The position numbers and the translations under genes are program-made. The notes below the pieces were generated by a model that worked only from the letters and a program-made list of their open reading frames with translations, did not search any database and was not told where the DNA came from. A stretch of DNA of 64,000 bases, from NCBI GenBank assembly GCA_035771175.1, contig CM069599.1, forward strand, positions 37,883,707-37,947,706, in the 5' to 3' direction. Of this stretch, positions 24,405 to 37,600 are shown one piece after another. The stretch comes from Paratinospora sagittata. Lineage: Eukaryota > Streptophyta > Magnoliopsida > Ranunculales > Menispermaceae. Each line of letters begins with the position of its first letter. Position 1 is the first letter of the stretch.

Positions 24405-27215
24405 TGTCGCGACCCCTTCCCGGGTGACGTCACGACCGGCACAGTACCCCAGAGAATGTCACAACCCGACAAACCTGAGGCACTGATAAGCCTCTACTCA
24501 GAAGGTTACATACGATCCAAAGACATAATATGTATATGATCAGGATAGTTGAATTAAATACCGAGATATGGCATCATCATCCAGAATATGAGGTCATCGA
24601 CCCAATCCACAAGATTCGACTATCCTTACTATAAACATGGATATTTTATTATTATTCCATTTAGCATATACATATCAAAAGTTTCTCACGAACTATATGT
24701 TATATATCATAGTATCTGTGATAATTATACATTTACAAAACAAAACACAGATGTCTTCTACTATTTTCCTTATGTGCAAATCAAAACTCACATCAACAAG
24801 AAGTAAGGCAAGCTACACCAACTCTAAGCCTTGCCCTTTCCTTTACGATCTGATCCTGAAAAATATAAGGGAAAATGGAATGAGCTCAACTAGCTCAGTG
24901 AGTACTTTTCACAAAAATCTCCACATATGCACTTATGTAAAACATGTATGTTACTTGAAATAACATTGGTAAATTGAAATGCATTAAGAAAATATATGAT
25001 TCATGCTTCCAAATTAAAGATATAATTATGCATCATTTTCATAAAAGATATGTAGAAAAGCCTCAACAGGAGGTCATATCAGGATAACATTGTCTACATT
25101 TCCCCCATTGCGCCATGGGTTCAAACCAACACGTTATCCAACTAATCCTTCTACCCTTACATTCCTTAGTGATTCGAAAAGTCCTTTTCACAAGGCACTT
25201 TTCCCTAAAGAACAAGTAAATAGAAAGAAATCCAACGCCAAGGTATTTAATCTGAAATACCTAAGGCCATGTTAATGCATAAAATCCGTGCTCATGATCA
25301 TAAATACAATGCACATATATAATATAATGCATATCATTCAAGAATTCAATTTCATTTATCTACAATGCTATACATGGAGAAGTAAGGTGAGAAATACTCA
25401 CAAATCACAAAATTTGGCCTAAGACCACATTTTTTTCACCAATTCACCAATACTTCAATTGTGTTCACAAATCTTCATCCAATTCATAATTCATCCACTG
25501 CAAATTACACATTGTACACACATAAATGAATTCTAGAAAAATGAATTTAATCACTTGATTAATTACCAAGTATCAATACCCATTACCTTACCATTTCAAT
25601 TACTAAGATAGAATTTCCAGCACATGATCAAATTACTCATTTGATCACCAAATTAACACAAAATTTCCATCTCTATAAGTTAATCAATTTAATCCCTAAG
25701 CAAGTTACCTAAGCATTCTTCAAATGCTCTAACATTTTCAGCACTTAAATTTCAGCCAATTACCCATCAAATTAATCAAAATCTATCATTGAACAACTTA
25801 CCAAGGTATTGCCATTGCCCAATTTTCTAAATTTCCAGCACATGAATTTATCAAATAAATCATTAATTAATCACTAATTCAACTAAAATGTACTGGTAAA
25901 CATCTTACCAAATCATTCTCAAATCTGAAAATTTTCCAGCAACTTGTATACATCATTAACTCAAAATTTCACATACTTTGCACTCCAATCTTTGTAATTT
26001 ATCATCACAGAATAGTCAAGACCAATTTCCAATCATAAAACACTACAATTTCAGTCACTAAAATGGGTTCTAACACCCTTGTTCATCCAGGTTTGGAATA
26101 CCCAAATCAATGATAAAATTGTAGTGAATTGAGCCTCAATTACTTTACCAAGCAACAAGGAATTCTCTCTAATTGTTTCAACCAATAATAATGTACCATT
26201 TCAACAAGTCAAATACATTAAATTACTACCATTCAATCACTGAAACTTAATGAATTTATCATTAGAAAACTTACCCATAATCCAGAAATCAAACCCCCAT
26301 TGTTTGAGCTTCAATTCACCTCAATTTCAATCCAACCTCATCACTTTCTAGTTTCAAACTAGCCATGGAAAGTTGTTGCATGTCACATATAATGTATAGA
26401 ATGAAGAGGAGAGTTTGAATATGAAACTTTCACATCTAAAACTATGGATCTCACCTTCATGTGGAGCTCCAAAATCTCCTTCTTCTTCAACCGTATTCTC
26501 AATTTCTCTCAAGCTTAATATTCTGGTATGCACTTCACTTGCACATTTCAGCCACTAAACAATTCATGCCAACAAGCCAACATGTGTCAAAATGAGCTGA
26601 TTTCAACTTGCCACCACTTTCACCTAGTTGCCAACACACAAACAAATCAACAAGTGGCTAATCCATCATGCCAACAAGCTACAAGGTGTCTAAATGAGTT
26701 CATGGTGGCTGAATTTACTTAAGACACATGTTGCATAGCATGCACAAGCCAATAGGTGTCAATTTGCTTAAGACACGTGTTACATAGCATGCACAAGCCA
26801 ATAGGTGTCAATTTGCTTAAAACACATGTTACATAGCATGCACAAGCCAATAGGTGTCTAAATGAGTTCATGGTGGCTGAATTTGAGTAAGACACCTATT
26901 ACATAACATGCACAAGCCACCTTATTTATTTAATTCCCATTCATTCCACTATTCATTTATTTAATGAGCATGTGAATATATTAGATTAATTTCCTAATTA
27001 ACCATAACACATGTCATTTAACACCTAATTTATCATAACACATGATTATTGCATGTATTAGACCATTATACACTAATACATATCAAACACACAAATTTAT
27101 TAAAATACCTCGTACACACAGTATACGAGTATTATACACATCGACTACGTGTACAAGACCACGTATTGGCAGTCCACGTCATCATGACGTCAGGTGCGAA
27201 AAGTGGGTCGTTACA
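24405..27215. mobile_element. 2.8-kb solo LTR (gypsy-like) inserted in the copia remnant
   Basis: A 2811-bp block beginning TGTCGCGACCC and ending GGGTCGTTACA, so it has TG...CA termini within an 11-bp imperfect inverted repeat. It is flanked by the exact 5-bp duplication ATAGA (24400-24404 and 27216-27220). A 5-bp duplication and TG/CA ends fit an LTR retrotransposon. There is no second copy, no primer-binding site and no coding sequence, so it reads as a solo LTR left by LTR-LTR recombination. TGT(C/A)(A/G)CGACCC ends are common in plant Ty3/gypsy LTRs, hence the tentative class. A single large non-coding element cannot be excluded. Confidence 0.72.
26718..26920. repeat. 49-bp tandem repeats inside the solo LTR
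   Basis: Units beginning CTTAAGACACATGTTGCATA start at 26718, 26767 and 26816, each containing GCATGCACAAGCCAATAGG. A diverged fourth unit starts near 26888. A further phrase, TCTAAATGAGTTCATGGTGG, occurs both before the array (about 26688) and between units 3 and 4 (about 26858), suggesting a higher-order duplication. Confidence 0.85.
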
Positions 27216-27220
27216 ATAGA

Positions 27221-28207
27221 TATCATATATTCAAATAATATATTTATATTGCTTGGAAATATTTAGAAAAACATATTACTTGAATTTTTGGCTTATTATG
27301 AAATTATGAAGTCAATTGAAAGGATATTGTGATCAGGAACTGGAAGTTCTTTGACACAATATATTAATATTTTGGTACAACTTGTCAAGTCTCTTACCTC
27401 AATGATACTTTAAATAATGACATCATTTGGCCAAGTTTCATTTGTTTATATGTCTATTATATGACTAGTTGAAATATCATATAATTGCGCAAATTTTTGA
27501 GATACTTTTAGAAAAATATTAGTATAAAGTTAGATGATCACAATATTAAGTATATTCGTAACAATATTAAAAATTTAATTATTGGAATGACTATCCAATG
27601 AAATTGAAAGCTGCCGACAGATAGCCGACAATTAGGGAAACTCTAATCATTCAATTACAAATAGTGCATTAAGTTAATAAATTTATAAACAACTTTAGCC
27701 CCATCATTTTGCATCTCGAAGCAAAAGAGGAAAATTCATGTAGGCAATGACGTAAAACCGATTTGATACCCGAAAAACTGAAGGTGATGGATTAATAGAT
27801 CCAGAAGATGTGTTCGCCAGAAGAGTAATGGATCCAATGGTGATGGATCCTCTAATAAATACTCTAATAGATAATATGTATAATCATGGGATGGAGCGAC
27901 GAATCTTAGATAAAAGAGAAAGACCATTTATGGGAATCTGTGAGATATATGTGTGGCGTTGGACACAACAACAAACAAACACATTAATAGTATTTTGGGT
28001 CGTGATCGATGGCCCGATTATAAATGTCATAGTATATTATGCATCCAGACAATATTTTCTAGAGTATATATTCGACAATTTTTGGCATGGACTGTGGGAG
28101 TCTGATTTACCCGTAATAGTTGTATATAGTTGTAACTAATGAATTACAACTATGTAAATCCATATCAACATAAATAAATATATTATTGATAGATAATAAG
28201 AATACAT
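27221..28207. other. copia remnant and unrecognised sequence
   Basis: Continuation of AT-rich decayed copia-like sequence after the solo LTR. It includes a 109-codon plus-strand open frame at 27810-28139 (MFARRVMDPMVMDPL...) with no domain I recognise and no obvious splice partners. I do not call it a gene. Confidence 0.35.
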
Positions 28208-28213
28208 TGAGTT

Positions 28214-29056
28214 CTAGTTATCTGACTTGTCCCTAGAACTTGAAGCTAGTTGGATCAAAAGTTGATCTTGTTCCTCACGAAGCTCTGTGTTCTCCTCCAA
28301 CACACGGTCGAAGGAATCTCCTAAGCCAATATCTTCTTGTTGTAGCGCAGAGTTCTCTTGCCATAACTTTGCAGTCTCTCTCTGCAAATCACTAGTTTTC
28401 TGCTGAAGAATGACAATCTCTTGTTGTAATCTCTCATTTTCCTTAGTTACAGACTTCATCAAATATTCTATAAATGATATTTTATTGTCCTTATCGTGAG
28501 CTTGTTCGTTTAAGGTCTTTTCCTCTTTTTCAAGATAAATAACCATCTGCCTAAGCTCTGATAAATTTTATAACTCCAAGGAAATTGTATGGTATATAAA
28601 AGTCTCTTGAAAAGGAAAATAAATAAATAAATAAATAAGCCTTAGATAAAAAAAAGGAAAAAATGTAAAAACTATGATTATTACCTTAGAAAGTTGGAAC
28701 AAAGCTTTAAGCGAGCGTTTCTCAAGATACAGTGACAAATATTTTTTCACATTAGCTTCACGAATGACAATAATATGATCATCATAGCTTAACACAATGA
28801 AACCAGGAGAAGATTTCATGTCATCTTCCTTATTGAAAGATTTGACTACATTGGTATGACTAGAAGATCCAACCGCAACAGGATAATAACTAACTTTAGG
28901 ACCCTTACGAGGACATTTTGCTCTGGGAGGTCTCTGAATCGATTTTCATTTCTTAGCTTGCTCTAAAGAACCTGGTAAAGTAGTGGTTGCAGACATGTCG
29001 GTTTTGAGATTAAAATTAGTCACTTCTTCGCCCCTGACGTTAATTAACGGATCCAT
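28214..29056 (-). pseudogene. unknown two-exon coiled-coil gene with early in-frame stop
   Basis: I do not recognise this family. Minus-strand exon 1 is 29056-28685 and exon 2 is 28555-28214; the intron uses AAG|GTAATA and ...TCAGAG|CTT, with phase 0 on both sides. The joined frame has 238 codons including the terminal stop, starting MDPLINVRGEEV. Codon 37 is TGA, just after QAKK. The second half (about 125-237) is a strong coiled coil rich in Glu, Gln and Leu (KENERLQQEIVILQQKTSDL). The middle has a basic RPPRAKCPRKGPK segment, possibly DNA-binding or nuclear. An in-frame Met follows the stop (DDMKSSPGF), so a shorter protein could still be made. It sits between decayed copia sequences, so it may be a captured or element-borne gene, or a decaying host gene. 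Confidence 0.45.
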
Positions 29057-30859
29057 CTTACTTTGTCTCTCACAAACTGTACCTTAGAGATGCACTATTT
29101 CATTGTTCGGTTTAAATAAAGAAATTGCAGAGACACAAATGCGGTTGCACATGTAATACGTCAAGATTGATGACATAGACAATGACGAAAATTATAACGA
29201 TACGACAGTTGGTGTATATTTTGTTTAAAAAATCCGTTACCAATAAATATAATATTGGTAACACAATGATGTGTCACAAGTGATTAAAAATATAATAATT
29301 ATGGTATGTTATACAAAGTAAACGACAATGATTACTGTATGAAATGACATATTATACGAACTAAATTATGTTGATCATCAATATTTTTGCTCAATATAGA
29401 GTAATTTTCTCACCATTAGGGGGCGAAATAGCCAACTCCAGAAGAATGATGCACAAAATTGTTAGAATACAATACAAGCTAGTATAAGGCAATCCTCCCA
29501 CTATCAGCGGGAGAAAAGAAAAATGTCAAAAAAATGACATGTAAATTGTTTGACAGACAACATAAGTTATAAGTAAATTTAAACTAAAAGTTCAAATGAC
29601 AAGTTAAAGTGACTGATAAATTCATATGATCAATTACATGCAAAAGAGTTTGCAAATCAGTTAATTGATATATTCATTTTAGTCCTTGAAGGATAATTTA
29701 TAAATAACACACCTGAAATGTGGTTGACCGGTCAAATTAAAATACACAACTTTCTAAAAGATGAAGGCATATGTAAATGATTGATAAATATATAAGCATT
29801 CCGAAATAAGAATGGATTGACAAATAAATATATCATAAAAGGTATGCAAGTATCTCTAAAGAGATGGAATCTCTTAAAGAGATATGAATTGAAGAGTAAA
29901 TTAGTATACAACAAATATTAAAAATTTCTTATTTGCTCATATATTTTTAATGCGTGTTACATTCTCGTATTTGTTTGGGAAATATTTACTGTCTTTGTCA
30001 TGCCAACGCAGCCAACCAAATGCCACTAAAGATGGCATTCCTGGAATCTAAAAGGCCAATTTGGTAAATTCAAGCTGCCTTTTGCAAACTCCTAAACGCG
30101 TGAGAACGCGGAGCACTCTTCTCCCATGCGCGAAACGTGGCCAAGTCAATCCAAACCACGGTTAGGGGTCTAGGGTAACCGTGGTTAATCAGGCATCAAT
30201 GTACACCCGTAAACAAATAGAGAGCGTCGCGTCAGTTTGCAGACGTTACGCTGTCGCCTCAAAGATATGTTACCTGAAAGTAACCAGAACAACAAGAAAC
30301 TCTCAACACGTGGCAGCCCTTTCTAGTCATCACGAGGAAATGAGCATTTTGTCACCAATCGGACGATGATTAAGCGTTCTCTGCTTTCAAGCTTCGCTAC
30401 CTCGCGGAGGACACCATCATTTCCTTTTTTAAATATAAGATTTGGTCCAAGATGGAAAATAAAATATACGCCGCGATAATGTCAGTCTTGGGCTGGACAG
30501 CAAAGCGAGTCAGCTTCAGCCAAATACCGGTAATTGACCAGAGTTGAGCCGATGATCCTAGAGATCATCAAAATTTAATTTTCAAAGAATATCGTTGGTT
30601 TCCGCCATAGGACGACGGTCTTGCCGTCATTCACCGGGTGATAATAGTAAATACTGTGTGTCTTAAAAAGAGTATTTCATAAAAGAAAAAATAAAATAAA
30701 TAAGAATCGAAAATTAAATAGAATTATTATAAAGAAGGAAAAATAAATAAATAGAAGATAATAAATAAATAGAAACAGGGGAAAAGAAATGAGAAACGAT
30801 GACTTACTCTTCCTTCTTCCACTAGTCGTCTGCCTCTTTAACAGGGAGTTTATCGCTCC
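29057..30859. other. copia-like remnants, then 5' flank of the kinase gene
   Basis: Around 29400-29520 there are short copia-like phrases (TTTCTCACCATTAGGGGGCG and a similar block after it). From about 30000 base composition becomes more GC-rich, as expected near the kinase promoter. A G-box/ABRE-like ACACGTGGC lies at about 30308-30316. No reading frame here looks like a real gene. Confidence 0.4.
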
Positions 30860-31637
30860 TCGAAAACGGCCAGTTTTGGTTCGATTTTCTTCAGTCGATC
30901 TCCTCTTCTTCTCTCAGAATCGTTCTTCAACTTCGTTAATCGGCTCAGTACAGTGAAAGCCCTATCTCTTAAGGTATGTTTCCTGATTATCTATGTTTAC
31001 AAGACCTGGATCAGAAAGCTTGCTGTTTTTTTAGGGTTTTTTGTACCGGAATTTAGTGTTTATTGAGCTGATTTCGTCAATTCATCATGTTGTTTAACTG
31101 TTCCTGAAGGCTCTGCTGTAGATGTAGTTGTTGGTTCATTTTATCCTTTGGAATCGAGTTGAAATCTCTGATTTTGGATTCCGCGTTTTATCTTCTTCTT
31201 TTATTGGTTTGATTTTTTCTTTTCCTAAATACTAAGACTCTTCTTCTTCTTCTTCTTCTTCTTCTTGTTCCTCTTGTTCTTCTTCTTGTTAGGGTCTTAT
31301 TGCCGTGCTGTTTGTGTTGGAGTTTTGAGTTGAGTGCATCTATACTGAAAGGTTTGGTAACTTTTACTTAGGAAAAACTTCAGTTAAGTAAGGGAGGAAA
31401 GTTTTGATTTTGATTCTCAGAGAATTCACTTTAATGGTTTTTCTAGGGTGTTGGTGGAAGTTTTGATTTTGGGAAAAGGTAGATGCTGCATATCAGCTTG
31501 GGTTATTGAGAGAGAAAAAGGCGTAACGAAATCTTTGCAGCTCGAGGTGCTTGCATGAAGAGTATGCTTTAAGCTGGAGAAACTGATGCTGAAGAAATAG
31601 AAAGGTTGATAAAGATTGTGTTTCTCCGTTTAGAAAG
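30860..31637 (+). promoter_or_regulatory. 5' leader of the kinase gene with probable leader intron
   Basis: Pyrimidine-rich leader sequence followed by a good donor CTTAAG|GTATGT at 30973. Candidate acceptors are GCATATCAG at about 31496 or TTTTCTAG at about 31447. An intron in the 5' leader is common in this kinase family, but the transcription start and exact acceptor are not determined. Confidence 0.45.
31240..31284. repeat. (CTT)n microsatellite
   Basis: Nine or so CTT units (31240-31267), then an imperfect continuation, within the probable 5' leader intron of the kinase gene. Confidence 0.85.
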
Positions 31638-34600
31638 ATGGTGGAGGGCCCAAAGTTTCCTGGAATTATTGGAAATGCTAACAATGAACACAACTACTAT
31701 GATGGCTTTTATCAAAAACTGGGGGAGGGTTCCAACATGTCAATTGACAGTGTGGGAAGCCTACAGACTAGCAATGGTGGGGTTTCTATGTCAATGTCTG
31801 TTGACAACAGTAGCGTTGGGTCAAATGACTCTCATACTCACATACTAAGCCATCCTGGTCTGCGCCCTGTTAACAACAACAACTCTGTGGGCCATAGTGT
31901 TTTTCGTCAAGGGAGGGTCTCCCATGCCTTGAGTGATGATGCACTCGCACAAGCTCTAATGGACAGTAGATTCCCCACTCAAGGGCTTGAGAATTATGAT
32001 GAATGGACTATTGATTTAAAAAAACTTAACATGGGGACTGCTTTTGCTCAGGGGGCGTTTGGTAAGCTCTACAGGGGAACATATAATGGTGAGGATGTGG
32101 CCATCAAAATTTTGGAAAGGCCTGAGAACAGCCCTGAGAAAGCACAGCTAATGGAACAACAATTTCAGCAGGAAGTCATGATGCTTGCTACACTGAAACA
32201 CCCTAACATTGTCCGGTTTATAGGGTGCTGCCGTAAACCCATGGTTTGGTGCATTGTCACTGAATATGCCAAGGGTGGATCAGTTCGGCAGTTCCTAATG
32301 AGACGACAAAACAGGCCTGTGCCGTTGAGATTGGCTATCAAGCAAGCATTGGATGTTGCAAGGGGGATGGCATATGTGCACGGGCTTAGCTTCATTCACA
32401 GAGATCTGAAGTCGGATAATCTCTTGATCTTCACCGACAAGTCGATCAAGATAGCAGACTTCGGAGTAGCTCGAATTGAAGTTCAGACTGAAGGAATGAC
32501 ACCAGAGACTGGAACGTACCGTTGGATGGCACCGTAAGCTTTTGAACCTTCATTCAATTATTTTCTTTCCTTCTCCTTTTGTTGTCTTTTTGGCTGTATG
32601 TATAACTTGAATAGTGAGCTTTTGATGCGATATTCCTTGCTTAATTCATTGATGACTTGCTATATCGTTTTGTTTGTTATGATATTTTTACCATGTGAAC
32701 TTAAAAAGTTTGTAGCTCTTTTCATCGTGTTTCTGCCAAATGGGAACGATTTTATCAGTTACATTTATGTGTTCATGCTTACTGTAAAGTTTTACCCACA
32801 ACTTCTGTTATTCTCACTTAGGTTACAATCATATGGTGAGCCATATAAGGAACCGTAAGTGTTAAGAGTGTATTTTTTATTTGTTAAAAAGTAGACTGGG
32901 CTGGAAGCATCAAAAGCCAGTATAAGAGAGAGAGTTCAAACTGACCTACATAAACATAGGATTGAGATTCCACTATCTTGAAAGAAGCATGGAAGCTTTT
33001 GAAGACCAGGACTGAACTGTCTTGGGCATTTTGTCGTCATGTATCCTTGGTTGAAAATTTTCTTTGAGAATCTGAAGGATTGTTTATTGATTGTTTTGTA
33101 TGGGCTAAGATTTTAGAAGGACGAAGTCGACGGACCATGTCCATTTATTGTTTTACTTAGTTTGATCTAATCATCTCTTTGACCTCTTTTCCTTTATTTA
33201 GAACTTTTACTTTTGCGTAGAAAAATCATACTTATGGAATGTGCCAGCATTTATTAGTTTGAAGTAGGCTTTGTGCCATTAATATTAAAATTGGAGGGCG
33301 GGTCTTGGTGCAAAGGTTGCGGTTGTTCCATACTGAAAATGTGAAAATGGTTTCTGACACATAATCCATGCAATTCAGTTAATGCTAAATGATGCAATTC
33401 ACAGTATTATAACCTGAGCGTATATACTATTAACAGATAAAGTCAGTTGATCAACTTAAGATAAATCTTCACTTAGTATAATTATTATTATACTTTAGTA
33501 ATTGGTTACAAGGATAAAAGGGCTAAATCAAGTGGTGGATGCAATAGCAGGATAAATGGAAACACGTAGTGGATTATGTAGAATGCCTTTAGTATGAGCT
33601 CAATGTTATTGGCCTAAAATATTAAGTCTTTCATTCTGTTTTTTCACTTTGGTAATTTTAATTTTGTAGGATCATTATGATTTTTTAAGTTAAGAGTCTT
33701 GCACTGCCAACGTTCCATGAGTAGTTTTGCAAGCTTTGGGTAGGGTGCTTAGATGGAAGGGTCATAAATACTACAATGGGACTTACCTTTTTCTAAGATT
33801 GTTCTGTACTAAAAGATTTCCCCAGTAGTTTGGAAGCCATGGATGAGTTTATTTGGCAACTGTACTTATCAGCCCTATGCTATGATAGCATTCTCTAGGA
33901 CTCTTCCATAATAAGAAGGTTGAGCTGATGACTAAAGTTTGAAAAGAGTAGCCAAAGGGATGAGTATGTTAGGGATCCATTTTGGAAAGTGTTGTTGGCT
34001 TTGTGATTATCTTTCACATTATAACTAGTGTCGCTTATAGTGCTGAACTAATCACATGGAGCCTAGCATGTCACTGGAAGGCATTAAAGTTAGTGAGTCA
34101 TGGGGAGTAGGGCTTGGTTTCCTATGGATGAGGTCAGACACTTGTTGGCCCTATGGAAAATTATGCAAACTGAAGGTTGGGCCCATTGCATCCACACCCC
34201 TAACAATGATCTGCCATCCAAATCTTAGAAGAAATAATAGAAAGCTTAAAAGACTAGAATGAATATGTATTAAATTGATGGACAATTTTCTAGAATAGCT
34301 ATTTGACATCTTGACTACGTATCCTTTCAACTTGAAGATTTAAGATCTCAAAATTAATAGTCTATCTAAAAGGCTTCAGAGGTAGAAAAGTTCAAATGAT
34401 ACATTTTGAACAACTTTCTAGTTTTTCTTTGGGAGGAAGAGGGGGGAGGGTTCATTGTCACGCTTATTGCATATTATCCATGCCAACTCAAGAAATAAAA
34501 GGGCACTTATGAATCCTTACCATGTAAGAAGCCTAACTTAATGTATCTCAACATCAATAAGAAAAATGCAGTCCTTGATAAAAAGATATTCGCGCACAAT

Positions 34601-37600
34601 AGAATACCTACCAAAAAAATATTAAAATATCATGATAATTTTACCCATATGTTTAAGGTAACATGATGATTTGTATTAAAAGGTTACTTTATGAAAACAT
34701 TAATTCCGTCTACCATAAAATATTAATCTTTCTTATCCATTCTATTCTATTTGGAGCCACAACCCTTCTAATTCAAGTATCTAATCTATAAAAGAGGATT
34801 TAGGCTAAACCAAAATTGTGCAGCATGGACTACGTAAATACATTAAAAGGGTAAAGACACGACTTCAAAAAAAAATAAAAATTCTGACTTAGATGGAGAC
34901 TTTTGGAATCTAAGTTTCAGACATAGATAGATTAATTTTGGAATGGATTAATTGCTTGAAGATATCAATTAGGTGGTGCTGAAGTGGATTAGATGGTTCA
35001 AAATTAAAAATATTTGCAAATACCTATGCTTAGGTGCATTGTGAAAGATTCAATGCTTAAACACACTGATACTCCTTTGGGTGTTTCATGTCTCTCATGC
35101 AAATAAAAGAGGATGTGGGTGGCTAATTAACTATTCTTGTTTTCTAGCTGTTGGATTTGAGCAATAAATGAAAACTACGTTTATAAAATAAGTATAGCAA
35201 AAATTCAAATGTTAAAATGAATTTGCAGTAATGATTCTTTGTTTCTTATGGAAAAAAGTTATATAAAAAAAAAGATAAAATTGGGAATGAATACATTCAA
35301 GATATTAAATTGAAGAGAAAATCAAAGAGAGCCAATTAAGGTGATTTGGGTGTACACACGAATGACCATTAGAGCTGATTAGGAAGAGTGATGCATTATC
35401 TTTAATTGTAACAATAAAGGAAGGTTTACACACACCTAAAATAAAGAAAATGGAGATAATTAAGAATATTTGTGATGTTATAGAAAATTTGACCGTTGAT
35501 AAGAGTCGGGGGAAAGAAGCGAATTCATTTTCGCGGCCCCTTGTAGGTGGGGGAAAGCTTTATTAAGTTTAGTTGAGTTGGATTTGAGCATGATAATCAA
35601 AGTCATGCCAACACTATTTTACGTTGGACCTGGATGTTGATTAATAATGCTCAAAGAAAATGAATGGAATAAAGGATTCTAGGCTGTTTATTCATACCCC
35701 CTTATTCATTTTCACGGCCCCTTTGTAGGTGGGGGAAAACTTTATTAAGTATAGTTGAGTTGGATTTGAGCATAATAATCAAAGTCATGCCAACACTATT
35801 TTACGTTGGACCTGGATGTTGATTAATAATGCTCAAAGAAAATGAATGGAATAAAGGATTCTAGGCTGTTTATTCATACCCCCTTATTCATTTTCACGGC
35901 CCCTTTGTAGGTGGGGGAAAACTTTATTAAGTATAGTTGAGTTGGATTTGAGCATAATAATCAAAGTCATGCCAACACTATTTTACGTTGGACCTGGATG
36001 TTGATTAATAATGCTCAAAGAAAATGAATGGAATAAAGGATTCTAGGCTGTTTATTCATACCCCCGAATTCATTTTCGTGGCCCCTTGTAGGTTGGGGAA
36101 AGCTTTATTAAGTATAGTTGAGTTGGATTTGAGCATGATAATCAAAGTCATGCCAACACTATTTTACGTTGGACCTGGATGTTGATTAATAATGCTCAAA
36201 GAAAATGAATAGAATAAAGGATTCTAGGCTGTTTATTCATAGGAAATGGTTTCTATGATGAAAAAGGGAACTAGATATGTGGTTCCATTGTTATTTCGTG
36301 TTAAAAGAACTGCAAAATGAGCAAATTGACAATTATAGGAACTCATTATAGTGTTTTGATTCTAATCATGCAACCTACGCATGTATGCAGTTTTGCATTA
36401 TGTATTTGTAGTACATGGATAGAACCAAATCAAATTAATCAATGCAACACTTAAAATTCTATATGAAAATGTAGTAATGATACTAATTTAACAAGAGAAG
36501 AATTTAGAAGGTATAAAAAGTTGTTCAATATAGAAAGTTTCGTAGTTTGAGTGGGATGATCGAGGAAAATAGCAATTGATTCCCAAACACCAAGGAGATT
36601 GATTCCTTCAGCTGGCATATTTCCATATAATTCACAACATACTCAATTTTGTGAGGTTAGATATTGAATCTATATGCACAGGAGGTTTACTGGAGAGAAT
36701 TGGAAATGTTTCTTTTATTTAGGAGTGGATTGATAGCTTTTTATGTTATTTCTGTTTTATCTATAAGTATCTCAATTGATTCCTTCAGCTGGCATATTTC
36801 CATATAATTCACAACATACTCAATTTTGTGAGGTTAGATATTGAATCTATATGCACAGGAGGTTTACTGGAGAGAATTGGAAATGTTTCTTGATTGACTG
36901 GGATTATTTAGGAGTGGATTGATAGCTTTTTATGTTATTTCTGTTTTATCTATAAGTATCTCAAGCTCTAGTGAAAATAGTGAGAGAATCTTTACTATTA
37001 ATGCTGTGGCATAATTGGAAAAGTATGGAATATTTGGCAGTTTAGTAACTTGAAAGAATACATTGTGTAGGGGAGAGCGAACTCTTTTATACGTTGTGCA
37101 TTGGTTCTAGTGTTTGCACTGTATGATGAATGCATTACATTAGATGTGTGCCACTTAAGGACTTTAGCCATTAAAGTCTTTGATTTTACTGCTTTATCTC
37201 CTTTTAGCATGACAAAAGGTTCCACGAAATTAATAAATGCAAATAGCATTTTACTCGAGCCAATCATCATCATCATAAGTTCATTTAGTCTTTTGGAAAG
37301 TGTTCTTTTCAGTTTGTTAGGTAGGTATGATAAAGTAATGTTGCTGGAAAGTATTCTTTTTTGAGGTGTGCAACAACATCAATTTTTTTTTAATAAAAAA
37401 AGAAAAAACATCTGTAAAATTTTCACATGTTTTTTCTTTGATGCTTAGCTTAGTGGTATCACTGTCTCACATTTTTCTTCCTTCCTTCTACTCTCCCATA
37501 TTTATTCACATTATTTCACAAGGAATTAATTACTCGCCTAATCCTCTTTAAGTTTGAGGTGATTTGTTACTGTAACATTTGTATTCCTAGGAGCTGATGC

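Noticed and set aside
34056..34262. 68-codon plus-strand frame in the kinase intron
   Set aside because: Short, no recognisable motif, inside an intron.
35521..36241. CRISPR-like array
   Set aside because: Units are 181-182 bp and directly adjacent, with no short repeat/spacer pattern, and the DNA is plant nuclear.
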